Origin: JAZSQT01 sp045538075
Lineage (GTDB): Bacteria > Chrysiogenota > Deferribacteres > Deferribacterales > Mucispirillaceae
DNA: 7,620 nucleotides
Direction: 5' to 3'
Assembly: GCA_045538075.1 (NCBI GenBank)
Contig: JAZSQT010000180.1
Span: forward strand, 1 to 7,620
Part shown: positions 1-5,132 of the stretch, one piece after another
Layout of the letters: each line of letters starts with the position of its first letter
How positions within the stretch are numbered: position 1 is the stretch's first letter
Translations under genes and position numbers: made by a program
The notes under the pieces: generated by a model
The model's input: only the letters and a program-made list of their open reading frames with translations
Told to the model about the DNA's origin: nothing
Database searches by the model: none

Positions 1-354
1 GTATTAGATATATCTATAGCTCAGCTTGATACTAAATCATTAGAAATTGAAGATGTAAACGTTGTTACATTTGATAACGCACAAAAATCAATTACTAAAC
101 TTGACCAAGCATTAGAAAAAATATCTAAATCAAGGGCTATTACTGGTGCTCAAATGAATAGACTTGAATACACTATTCAAAACTTGAACACTACAAGAGA
201 AAACTTAGTAGCTTCAGAATCTCGTATTAGAGATTTAGACGTAGCTCAAGCAAGTGCAGATTTAGTAGCTCGCCAAGTGCTTTTACAATCAGCTACTGCA
301 ATGCTTGCTCAAGCTAACCAATTGCCAACTTATGCTGCTCAACTTTTAAGATAA
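1..354 (+). CDS. Flagellin, C-terminal part (5' end outside window)
   Basis: The frame is open from base 1 to a TAA at 352-354 and gives 117 residues of the C-terminal end of a flagellin, the subunit of the external flagellar filament. The visible part matches the family's C-terminal helical D1/D0 region: a helix with MNRLEYTIQNLN, then SRIRDLDVA and a final amphipathic helix containing AMLAQANQLP, ending in LLR, as flagellins normally do. These segments pack in the filament core and carry the export and polymerisation surfaces. The start codon, the N-terminal D0/D1 half and the variable surface domain lie upstream, so total length cannot be judged. An internal ATG at 154 is not the start, because conserved flagellin sequence precedes it. 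A strong terminator follows 32 bases after the stop, so this is the last gene of its transcript. The family call is very secure; which flagellin paralogue (fliC, flaA, flaB) is unknown. Confidence 0.95.
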   Translation, partial: VLDISIAQLDTKSLEIEDVNVVTFDNAQKSITKLDQALEKISKSRAITGAQMNRLEYTIQNLNTTRENLVASESRIRDLDVAQASADLVARQVLLQSATAMLAQANQLPTYAAQLLR

Positions 355-386
355 GTAGTTTTGCTATTAATTAGTTAGCAATATTA

Positions 387-414
387 AAAAGGGAAAAGTA
401 ACCTTTTCCCTTTT
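387..414 (+). terminator. Rho-independent terminator of the flagellin gene
   Basis: A perfect 12-bp stem (AAAAGGGAAAAG at 387-398 pairing with CTTTTCCCTTTT at 403-414) encloses a 4-base loop. The 3' arm itself ends in four T. It lies 32 bases after the flagellin stop codon. The near-symmetrical A and T tracts could let it work in both directions. Confidence 0.85.
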
Positions 415-444
415 ATAAAAAATTTAGTTGATTGAAAAAATTAA

Positions 445-474
445 TAATAAAAAAATTTTAGAACGAAATTTTAA
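445..474 (+). repeat. Decayed copy of the AT-hairpin element
   Basis: The run of A followed by TTTTAGAACGAAATTTT matches the core of the better copies at 560-597 and 761-798, but the right arm is shortened and the leading ACGGTTAAC is lost. It marks the upstream edge of the repeat cluster. Confidence 0.55.
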
Positions 475-508
475 CCGAAATGTAACAATTTCAGGACAGA
501 AATTGCAC

Positions 509-530
509 CGAAAAAACGAATGTTTTTTCG
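509..530. repeat. 9-bp hairpin in a decayed palindromic element
   Basis: CGAAAAAAC (509-517) and GTTTTTTCG (522-530) form a perfect 9-bp stem with loop GAAT. The flank ATTGCACC upstream resembles the ATTGCCAC flank of the better elements; the right flank is no longer recognisable. The core closely resembles the GAAAAAC/GTTTTTC core of the 3' array. A second weak pairing, GCAAAA with TTTTGC, lies just downstream at 538-556. Confidence 0.55.
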
Positions 531-559
531 TAAGTGGAGCAAAACCACGCTTTTGCGAA

Positions 560-597
560 ACGGTTAACAAAAAATTTTAGGACGAAATTTTTTGTAT
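560..597 (+). repeat. AT-hairpin repeat element, copy 1
   Basis: It begins ACGGTTAAC and forms an 11-bp AT-rich stem, ACAAAAAATTT (567-577) with AAATTTTTTGT (585-595), around a 7-base loop. It ends in a TATAAT-like run (595-600) and is followed directly by a palindromic element, the same arrangement as in the 3' array read on the other strand. Confidence 0.8.
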
Positions 598-603
598 AAT
601 TTG

Positions 604-643
604 TGGATTGCCAAGAAACCTTAAAAGGTTTCTCGCTAGTAAC
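604..643 (+). repeat. Palindromic element, core hairpin AGAAACCTT type
   Basis: The left flank TGGATTGCCA is followed by a 9-bp perfect stem (AGAAACCTT 614-622, AAGGTTTCT 625-633; loop AA) and a degraded right flank CGCTAGTAAC. In intact copies the right flank is TCGCAATGAC. The core sequence is unlike that of any other copy in the window, but it folds the same way. Confidence 0.7.
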
Positions 644-650
644 ACTAACC

Positions 651-684
651 GTCACTGCGAGGAGCAAAGCGACGTGGCAGTCCA
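651..684 (-). repeat. Palindromic element with compensated outer stem ACTGC/GCAGT
   Basis: On the minus strand it reads TGGACTGCCAC, then a 13-base core GTCGCTTTGCTCC, then TCGCAGTGAC. Relative to the commoner flank ATTGC...GCAAT, both sides carry the matching change (ACTGC 653-657, GCAGT 677-681), so the outer stem is kept. The core is the unpaired GTCGCTTxxCTCC type also seen, with one change, in the 3' array. Confidence 0.75.
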
Positions 685-692
685 TAAAAGAC

Positions 693-729
693 TAGATTGC
701 CACGACGATTAAAATCGTCTCGCAATGAC
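693..729 (+). repeat. Palindromic element, core hairpin GACGATT type
   Basis: The flanks TAGATTGCCAC and TCGCAATGAC are essentially identical to those in the 3' array, with outer stem ATTGC (696-700) / GCAAT (722-726). The core is a 7-bp perfect hairpin, GACGATT (704-710) with AATCGTC (713-719), loop AA. It is unrelated in sequence to the GAAAAAC core found between the same flanks at 7300-7338. Confidence 0.8.
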
Positions 730-740
730 TTGATTTTCTT

Positions 741-758
741 GTCATTACGAGGAATGAA
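741..758 (-). repeat. Truncated palindromic element abutting AT hairpin
   Basis: GTCATTACGAGGAATGAA matches, with one change, the outer part of the element at 7257-7290 (other strand). About 20 bases, including the partner arm, are missing: the sequence jumps straight to the ACGGTTAAC start of the next AT-hairpin element at 761. It sits head to head with the element at 693-729. Confidence 0.65.
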
Positions 759-760
759 AC

Positions 761-798
761 ACGGTTAACAAAAAATTTTAATACGAAATTTTTTGTAT
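761..798 (+). repeat. AT-hairpin repeat element, copy 2, next to the 820 gene's RBS
   Basis: This is a near-identical copy of 560-597, with stem ACAAAAAATTT (768-778) / AAATTTTTTGT (786-796). Only the loop bases differ. Its end is about 10 bases before the Shine-Dalgarno sequence of the gene at 820, so it should lie in that gene's mRNA leader if transcription starts upstream. Confidence 0.8.
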
Positions 799-819
799 TA
801 TTAATGAAGGAGCAAACCC

Positions 820-1140
820 ATGGATAATATATCAAAGGTTGCACATATAGATGCAAACATGGGGGAGTCTCAACGTAAGGCAGCATATAAAAAATTGGAG
901 CGAATAAAAGGTGAAGAAATTAAAGAACCTTTTAAAGATATTTACGATATTAGATTGTTATCGGCAGAGTTAAATAAATCTTCTGCAGATTTTAAAGGTA
1001 TCTTGTTTCATGAAGCAAGCAAGGAACTTAATAAAGTTATAGGCAATTTAGAACAAATGGAAAGAACTGAAGAACTTATAACGAGTTATCCATCAGAAGA
1101 TATAATTGCATTAACGAAACTTATAACTAATAATAAGTAA
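820..1140 (+). CDS. Hypothetical protein, 106 aa, helical and charged
   Basis: I do not recognise this protein. An ATG with a good Shine-Dalgarno sequence (AAGGAG at 807-812, 7-base spacing) makes the start convincing. The product is soluble-looking, rich in Lys, Glu and Ile, and has no signal peptide, membrane segment, Cys residue or clear motif. Residues about 16-36 and 45-103 look mainly alpha-helical, broken by a GEEIKEPF segment and a PSED turn near residues 91-94. It lies downstream of a flagellin, but a terminator and a repeat cluster separate them, so shared function cannot be inferred. No recognisable promoter stands in front; the leader is made of repeat sequence. It ends at TAA and is followed by a series of hairpins ending in a terminator at 1219-1246. 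A real gene is likely from its RBS, length and normal composition. Confidence 0.7.
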   Translation: MDNISKVAHIDANMGESQRKAAYKKLERIKGEEIKEPFKDIYDIRLLSAELNKSSADFKGILFHEASKELNKVIGNLEQMERTEELITSYPSEDIIALTKLITNNK

Positions 1141-1141
1141 A

Positions 1142-1198
1142 TACGTTCATATGCAACGGGTTGCCTAACGTAAAAGAATAAAGCCCCCGTTCAAACGG
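1142..1198. other. Two small hairpins downstream of the 820 gene
   Basis: TACGTT (1142-1147) and AACGTA (1167-1172) form an outer stem around GCAAC (1153-1157) / GTTGC (1160-1164), with uneven internal gaps of 5 and 2 bases. A second hairpin, CCGTT (1187-1191) / AACGG (1194-1198), follows. Neither has a T run, so neither is a terminator by itself. The stretch is richer in G and C than its surroundings. Its function is unknown. Confidence 0.4.
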
Positions 1199-1218
1199 TT
1201 TAAAATTTTAAAATAATT

Positions 1219-1246
1219 AAGCCACTCTTTATGAGTGGCTTTTTTT
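1219..1246 (+). terminator. Terminator between convergent genes
   Basis: AAGCCACTC (1219-1227) and GAGTGGCTT (1233-1241) form a 9-bp stem with a 5-base loop, followed by seven T (1240-1246). It terminates the plus-strand gene ending at 1140. On the minus strand it lies at the very 3' end of the opposing gene, whose stop codon (1231-1229) is in the loop, and the T-poor minus exit makes it weaker in that direction. Confidence 0.85.
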
Positions 1247-1438
1247 CTTATTAATTACATTTTCTAACGATACATCATCGTCTAAAAGATATATCATTAA
1301 ATTAGTGCATTTTTCAAGCTCACTATCACTTATATATTTACCCTTACTATCATAGAAATTTTTTAAATCAATTTTTAATTCTTCTTTAGTTTTTTCAATA
1401 TGTTTACTACCTATTTTAACGCAATACTTCTTATCCAT
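1229..1438 (-). CDS. Hypothetical protein, 69 aa, convergent to the 820 gene
   Basis: I do not recognise this small protein. The start is taken as the ATG at 1438 (protein begins MDKKYCVK) because a GAGG lies 6 bases before it. The ATG four codons upstream at 1450 has no such site and would place the GAGG inside the coding sequence. The product is rich in Lys, Asp and Glu, with two Cys (residues 6 and 48), a helical centre (IEKTKEELKIDLKNFYDS) and a second helix around LEKCTNLMIYLLDDD; it has no signal peptide or membrane segment. The last codons form one arm of the terminator at 1219-1246, and the TAA stop lies in its loop. A TATAAT on the minus strand (1475-1470) could be its -10 box, though no -35 is evident. 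It may be real but could be a chance frame in AT-rich DNA. Confidence 0.5.
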   Translation of the reverse strand: MDKKYCVKIGSKHIEKTKEELKIDLKNFYDSKGKYISDSELEKCTNLMIYLLDDDVSLENVINKKKSHS

Positions 1439-1450
1439 AATCAACCTCAT

Positions 1451-1783
1451 TAATAAACATAATATTCACATTATATAAATAATTACATAAAAATATTTAC
1501 GAGTTAATCATCATCTTGCATTTATAAACTTTATTCCTTATTATCAAATAGTTATATATATTTATTATAAAAAATATATTTATCTTTTAATAAATGATAC
1601 AAACAATTTCGCTCTTTCACTTTTTGTGATGATAGTATTGACATCTCTATCAAGACGATTTAATCTCTTAAGGTTATTTAGACATAAATCTATTAACTAT
1701 ATATTTTTATGGTGTAAAAAAATAATTCATCTGTTATAATATTTATCTGAATTTATATAATTTATAAATTGATTATTTTTAAG
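1451..1783. other. Gene-free AT-rich region upstream of the rpmH operon
   Basis: About 330 bases hold no reading frame of gene quality on either strand. Two promoter-like pieces are visible: TTGACA at 1638-1643 without a good -10 at the right distance (the best is TAATCT), and TATAAT at 1735-1740 without a good -35. A scattering of TTATC and one ATATTCACA (1462-1470) are near matches to DnaA boxes but do not form a cluster. No tRNA or other RNA gene is recognisable. Confidence 0.5.
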
Positions 1784-1812
1784 TTGACAAATATAATATA
1801 AATCAATAGAAT
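1784..1812 (+). promoter_or_regulatory. Sigma-70-type promoter of the rpmH operon
   Basis: A perfect -35 box TTGACA (1784-1789) is separated by exactly 17 bases from TAGAAT (1807-1812), a 5/6 match to the -10 consensus. Transcription would start near 1819, giving a leader of about 25 bases before the rpmH ATG. The strength fits the high demand for a ribosomal protein mRNA. Confidence 0.75.
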
Positions 1813-1843
1813 TATCGTTCATTGAATTTAATCGGAGGATATA

Positions 1844-1984
1844 ATGGCTCAGCTTACTTTAGCAAAGCGAACCAATTTGAAAAAAGTCCGTAAACACGGT
1901 TTTCGTGCCCGTATGTCAACAAGGGGCGGTAGGCTTGTCCTTAAAAGAAGACGTGCTAAAGGACGTAAACGCCTTGCCGTATAA
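1844..1984 (+). CDS. rpmH: 50S ribosomal protein L34
   Basis: A 46-residue, very basic protein that binds 23S rRNA in the large ribosomal subunit. The sequence from residue 8 to 46 is the family signature almost complete: KRTNLKK, then HGFRARM, then GGR, then LKRRRAKGRKRLAV at the C-terminus. Length is typical (44-47). The N-terminus MAQLTLA is slightly longer than the common MKRTFQPS form. The start is fixed by GGAGG at 1834-1838, 5 bases before the ATG, and by the promoter just upstream. The gene is visibly less AT-rich than the rest of the window, partly because Arg codons CGT/CGC dominate, as expected for a highly expressed gene, and partly because its 3' half doubles as the 5' region of the rnpA frame. 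It is the first gene of the operon. It was absent from the supplied frame list because it is short. Confidence 0.97.
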   Translation: MAQLTLAKRTNLKKVRKHGFRARMSTRGGRLVLKRRRAKGRKRLAV

Positions 1985-2360
1985 ACCAAATGGTTTTTCA
2001 CGGAATGAAAGGCTTCAATCTCGCTCCGATTTTGAGGCCGTATATTCCGGAAAACGACTTTTTGGTAAATATTTTATACTGTATTATAAATATGATAATA
2101 CTTTATTAAATAGAAAAATAGGCTTTACTGTTAGTAAAAAAGTTAGTTCTCTTGCAGTTAAAAGGAATAAATTAAAACGTAGATTAAGGGAAGTTTATAG
2201 GTGTAACAAAAATATTCTTCCTGTTGGGCTATACCTTTTAGTTCGTTCTCTACCACAATCTATTGAGGCAGACTTTAATGAAATTCGTAAAGAAATTATC
2301 TCACTATTTACGTCTGTTGCTTCCAAAAAACTTAGCCATAGGGCTGATAAAAATATATAA
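1974..2360 (+). CDS. rnpA: Ribonuclease P protein component
   Basis: The protein subunit of RNase P, which assists the catalytic RNA in removing 5' leaders from tRNA precursors. The product has 128 residues from the chosen start and shows the family core: ERLQSRSDFEAVY near the N-terminus, IGFTVSKKV in the middle, and the RNA-binding signature AVKRNKLKRRLREVYR, with RNK in place of the usual RNR. There is no ATG. The TTG at 1974 is chosen because family proteins begin about 10-15 residues before the RL...DF motif and because AAAGGA (1958-1963) lies 10 bases upstream. It overlaps the rpmH stop by 11 bases. The frame stays open upstream to GTG codons at 1953 and 1905 inside rpmH, so a longer protein (up to 151 aa) cannot be excluded. 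Placement right after rpmH is the near-universal bacterial order. Confidence 0.93.
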   Translation: MPYKPNGFSRNERLQSRSDFEAVYSGKRLFGKYFILYYKYDNTLLNRKIGFTVSKKVSSLAVKRNKLKRRLREVYRCNKNILPVGLYLLVRSLPQSIEADFNEIRKEIISLFTSVASKKLSHRADKNI

Positions 2361-2532
2361 GTTATTTTTATCTCCATATCTTGGCAATAACTGTAGGTTT
2401 TACCCTACTTGCTCGTCTTATGCTATAGATGCTTTCCAAAAGAAAGGATTTATTAAAGGATTTCTTTTAACAGCATGGAGAATAATACGTTGTAACCCTT
2501 TTTGCAAAGGTGGATACGACCCAGTTAAATAG
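2278..2532 (+). CDS. yidD: Membrane protein insertion efficiency factor YidD
   Basis: A small membrane-associated protein that aids insertion of inner-membrane proteins together with YidC. The core is unmistakable: IKIYKLFLSPYLGNNCRFYPTC, then SSYAIDAF, then RIIRCNPFCKGGYDPV at the C-terminus, with the family's four cysteines. The start taken is ATG 2278 (84 aa) with GAGG at 2265-2268. A TTG at 2263 would add five residues, and an in-frame TTG at 2317 would give the shorter N-terminus common in the family. With the ATG, the N-terminus has roughly 20 extra, mostly hydrophobic and basic residues that could form an amphipathic membrane-binding helix. The gene overlaps rnpA by 83 bases in another frame, so the two are probably translationally coupled. 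The yidC start follows 26 bases after its stop. Confidence 0.92.
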   Translation: MKFVKKLSHYLRLLLPKNLAIGLIKIYKLFLSPYLGNNCRFYPTCSSYAIDAFQKKGFIKGFLLTAWRIIRCNPFCKGGYDPVK

Positions 2533-2558
2533 ATATTTTATAAAAAGAAGGTTATTAA

Positions 2559-4103
2559 ATGGATAAAAAAACGGTTCTTGCAATTGCGATTAGTTTTCTT
2601 ATAATTATTGGTTGGCAGATGTTTTTTACACCTGTTCCACCTAAAGACCCAAGCCACATAGACAGTAATACTACTGATAATATAAACAATAATCAAGTGG
2701 CATCTGCTACAAATCAAACGAAAGAACATGCTTCTACTACTGTTGCAACGCCAGTAGAAGAAAAAAGTATTACTTTAGCAGAACCAGTATCTTTTAAAAA
2801 TGAGTTAATTGAAGTATTTTTTGATAAAAATACTGGAGATATTAGAAAAGCCTCTATTTTTGGTTGGAAAGATGTTGATAACGACCCAGTAACTTTTAAT
2901 AAAGGTGGTAATATAAACTATATGCGTTTTGTTACTCCTATTGCAAATGGTTACGATATGGTTGTTACAGATAGCGAGAATGGAAAAAACATTATTTTCA
3001 CTGCAAAATCTGGTGATATTATTGTATCTAAAGAGTATATTATTCCAAATAATTCTTATCTTATAAAATCTAAAATCCAAGTTACAAATTCTGGTAACGT
3101 TACATTAAATATACCTCTTCAAGTAAAAATTGGTCCAAAACTTGGCGAAGGTTTTGAAGATAGTGCATACATATTTGAAGGAGCTATTATTAGCAATAAT
3201 AAAGCTACAGAACAAGTTGAATATAACGAAGATACAACAGAAGAGTTAAGCAACCCTCTATACGTTGGTTATACTTCAAAATACTTTCTTTTTGCAGCTG
3301 CATCTAAAAATTTCAATAAAGGTATAATTAAACCAGAAGAAAATGGTGAAGTTTCAATTGGAGAAACATCTATTACCGTTAATCCAGATGATAGAAATGT
3401 ATCAGAAATAGATATTTTTGTTGGACCAAAAGAGTATGATAGATTAAAATCCTTAGGCTTAGGATTACAGTCAAGTATAGATTTTGGTTGGTTTTATTTT
3501 CTTGCTATACCTATGTTACAGTTAATGATTTTCTTTTATGGTATAGTGCATAATTATGGTGTTGCTATTATATTTCTTACTATATTAGTTAAAATTATAA
3601 CATTACCTTTAACGTTAAAAGGTATGAAATCAATGAAAGCAATGACTAAAATTCAACCAGAAGTTATGGCTTTAAGAGAAAAATTTAAAAATGATCCTCA
3701 AAAGTTAAATATTGCAACTATGGAATTATATAAAAAATATAACGTAAACCCTATGAGTGGTTGTTTTCCGTTATTAATACAGATACCAATATTTTTTGCT
3801 CTTTACAAAGCACTACTTCTTTCTATAGAATTAAAAAACGCACCATTTTTTGGCTGGATTGTTGACCTATCAGCAAAAGATCCTTACTATATAACACCAA
3901 TTATAATGGGCGTTACGATGTTTATACAACAAAAAATGACACCAAGCACTGCAGACCCGATGCAACAAAAAATATTATTAGCAATGCCTATAATATTTAC
4001 TTTTCTATTTTTAAACTTTCCATCTGGTCTTGTGATATACTGGCTTACGAATAATGTTCTTTCAATTATTCAACAGTATATAGTTAATAAGAAAGCGTCT
4101 TGA
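2559..4103 (+). CDS. yidC: Membrane protein insertase YidC
   Basis: YidC/Oxa1/Alb3 insertase of the inner membrane, which inserts and folds membrane proteins alone or with SecYEG. At 514 residues it has the full diderm architecture. TM1 is at residues 6-23, followed by a low-complexity Asn/Thr-rich linker (about 30-70) and the periplasmic P1 beta-sandwich domain (about 73-300). The conserved five-helix insertase core spans about 311-508. Core landmarks are GVAIIFLTILVKIITLPLT (334-352), a charged cytoplasmic helical hairpin (about 353-395), NPMSGCFPLLIQIPIFFALY (397-416), QQKMTPSTADPMQQK (457-471) and FPSGLVIYWLTNN (487-499). The groove position that is Arg in E. coli appears to be Lys345, as in many other families. 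The start has AGAAGG (2546-2551) 7 bases upstream. The stop codon overlaps the ribosome binding site of jag, the usual next gene. Confidence 0.98.
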   Translation: MDKKTVLAIAISFLIIIGWQMFFTPVPPKDPSHIDSNTTDNINNNQVASATNQTKEHASTTVATPVEEKSITLAEPVSFKNELIEVFFDKNTGDIRKASIFGWKDVDNDPVTFNKGGNINYMRFVTPIANGYDMVVTDSENGKNIIFTAKSGDIIVSKEYIIPNNSYLIKSKIQVTNSGNVTLNIPLQVKIGPKLGEGFEDSAYIFEGAIISNNKATEQVEYNEDTTEELSNPLYVGYTSKYFLFAAASKNFNKGIIKPEENGEVSIGETSITVNPDDRNVSEIDIFVGPKEYDRLKSLGLGLQSSIDFGWFYFLAIPMLQLMIFFYGIVHNYGVAIIFLTILVKIITLPLTLKGMKSMKAMTKIQPEVMALREKFKNDPQKLNIATMELYKKYNVNPMSGCFPLLIQIPIFFALYKALLLSIELKNAPFFGWIVDLSAKDPYYITPIIMGVTMFIQQKMTPSTADPMQQKILLAMPIIFTFLFLNFPSGLVIYWLTNNVLSIIQQYIVNKKAS

Positions 4104-4114
4104 GGTTAATTATT

Positions 4115-4816
4115 ATGAGATTTTTTGAAGTTGAGGGAGATACACCAAAATTAATTTTAGCCCAGTTCTTAAAGGAGCAAAATATACCTGATGAATACGT
4201 TGAATACGAAGTTATTGACGAAGGTTCTAAGGGGCTTTTTGGATTAGGTAAAAAAAATGCAAAAATAAAAATTAAATATAATGATATTGAACATATTAAA
4301 CGTAAATCAAGAATGATATTATCAGACACTCTTGAAAAAGCTGGTTTTAATGATGTCCACATATCAATAGAGATAAACAATAACAAAATTATTTTAAATA
4401 TTGAATCAGATTATACTGAATTATTAATAGGCAAACATGCCCAAACATTAGATGCAATCCAATATTTAATGGATAAAATGATAAAACTTGACGAAAATTC
4501 AGAATTAAGTGTAGCAGTTGATGTTGCTTCTTATAGACAACGTGCCGTAGAAAAACATATTGCAAAAGCTATTGCTTTAGCTGAACAAGTTAAAAAAACT
4601 GGCAGAAGTGTAAAACTTCAACCTATGGCTACTATGATTAGAAAAGAAATCCATATTGCATTAAAAAATATATCTGGTATTACGACTATTTCATCTGGTG
4701 AAGGTCAAATTAAGCAAATTTGTATTATATGTGAGAAAAAAGGAAATACAAATCATAGTAAAAGAAGATTTAATAACCATAAACAAAAAAATTATAATAA
4801 ACAGGCAAGGCAATGA
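4115..4816 (+). CDS. jag: Jag/KhpB RNA-binding protein (Jag-N, KH, R3H)
   Basis: A cytoplasmic RNA-binding protein of the Jag (KhpB, EloR) family, encoded after yidC in very many bacteria and linked in Gram-positives to cell elongation and small-RNA binding. It has 233 residues. The Jag-N domain covers about 1-53 with the signature GSKGLFGLGKKNAKI (37-51). The KH domain covers about 75-138 with LLIGKHAQTLDAIQYLMD (103-120). The R3H domain covers about 139-206 with R176 and H180 (RKEIH) and GEGQIKQICI. A basic, Asn/Lys/Arg-rich tail (209-233) may add RNA affinity. The start is ATG 4115, because GAGGT (4102-4106) precedes it by 8 bases; the frame also opens at a TTG at 4100, which would bury that site. 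It overlaps the next gene by four bases (ATGA), indicating coupled translation. Confidence 0.95.
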   Translation: MRFFEVEGDTPKLILAQFLKEQNIPDEYVEYEVIDEGSKGLFGLGKKNAKIKIKYNDIEHIKRKSRMILSDTLEKAGFNDVHISIEINNNKIILNIESDYTELLIGKHAQTLDAIQYLMDKMIKLDENSELSVAVDVASYRQRAVEKHIAKAIALAEQVKKTGRSVKLQPMATMIRKEIHIALKNISGITTISSGEGQIKQICIICEKKGNTNHSKRRFNNHKQKNYNKQARQ

Positions 4817-5064
4817 TAGCAAAAATAGGTATTTTACTTGTAGTTATTTTTTTAGTGCTTACTATATTTAAGAAGTTTTCTAAACAAAAAGAAAAAAACA
4901 GTAGTAATGATAAACCAGTAGAAATGATACAAGATCCAGTTTGTGGAACTTACGTTGAAGAAATTACAGACTATAAAGTCAAATACTATGATAAAATTTA
5001 TTATTTTTGCTCTGATAAATGCAAACAAAATTTTATTGAACAAAAAAAATTAGAAAACAAGTAA
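4813..5064 (+). CDS. Membrane-anchored YHS-domain protein, 83 aa
   Basis: A small protein with one N-terminal membrane helix (residues about 4-19, IGILLVVIFLVLTIF), a charged linker (20-37) and a YHS domain (38-78). The YHS part reads MIQDPVCGTYVEE, then YFCSDKCKQNF, with Cys44, Cys66 and Cys70 placed as in metal-binding YHS/TRASH-like domains found in copper ATPases and other metal-handling proteins. The Lys-rich stretch just after the helix suggests the domain faces the cytoplasm. The ATG overlaps the jag stop (ATGA), so its expression is tied to jag. It ends four bases before the operon terminator and is thus the last gene of the rpmH operon. Its function in this setting is not known; a metal-binding or sensing role near the insertase is an inference only. 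Confidence 0.88.
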   Translation: MIAKIGILLVVIFLVLTIFKKFSKQKEKNSSNDKPVEMIQDPVCGTYVEEITDYKVKYYDKIYYFCSDKCKQNFIEQKKLENK

Positions 5065-5066
5065 AT

Positions 5067-5101
5067 ATATAGCCCTACATGATATTGTAGGGCTATATTT
5101 T
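5067..5101 (+). terminator. Terminator of the rpmH-yidC-jag operon
   Basis: A perfect 13-bp stem (5067-5079 with 5086-5098, centred on TAGCCCTACA) has a 6-base loop and ends in a run of four T. It begins two bases after the stop codon of the YHS gene. A second promoter follows, so the two operons are separate transcripts. Confidence 0.9.
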
Positions 5102-5132
5102 ATCCGTTATAATTTCATATACGTAAATTCCA

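Larger units (their letters stand above)
441..798. repeat. Palindromic repeat cluster, gene-free region after flagellin
   Basis: This stretch fills most of the 465 bases between the flagellin and the gene at 820 and holds no credible gene. It consists of about two tandem copies of a composite unit: an AT-only hairpin element followed by GC-richer palindromic elements. The AT element occurs at 560-597 and 761-798 (201 bases apart, nearly identical over 38 bases), with a decayed copy at about 445-474. Between them lie palindromes at 604-643, 651-684, 693-729 and 741-758, alternating in orientation. The first interval (475-559) is a decayed version that still keeps a 9-bp hairpin. The same family, reversed, forms the array from 7219 to the window end. 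Minus-strand reading frames cross the cluster, but both copies encode the same repeat-derived peptide, so they are not genes. Confidence 0.85.

Noticed and set aside
441..798. Insertion sequence or remnant of a transposase
   Set aside because: No transposase-like reading frame and no clear target duplication; the region is fully explained by short palindromic units. A non-autonomous element mobilised from elsewhere remains possible.
491..886. Two minus-strand frames of 64 codons each
   Set aside because: Made of palindromic repeat sequence, share the same repeat-derived peptide, and the second overlaps the start of the gene at 820.
1142..1241. Integron attC site or tRNA remnant
   Set aside because: GCCTAAC at 1164 and GTTCAAAC at 1189 resemble pieces of each, but the inverted arms have the wrong polarity for attC (GTT on the left, AAC on the right), and the T-loop-like motif has no pairing stem.
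1735..1740. TATAAT as the main rpmH promoter
   Set aside because: No -35 box at a suitable distance; the TTGACA/TAGAAT pair at 1784-1812 is far better and closer to the gene.
1431..1783. Replication origin
   Set aside because: Only isolated near matches to DnaA boxes are present, with no cluster, no dnaA or dnaN in view, and skew cannot be computed here.
2195..3080. Minus-strand frames at 2195-2377, 2538-2729 and 2805-3080
   Set aside because: They are antisense to rnpA, yidD and yidC, have low-complexity AT-driven composition and no ribosome binding sites.
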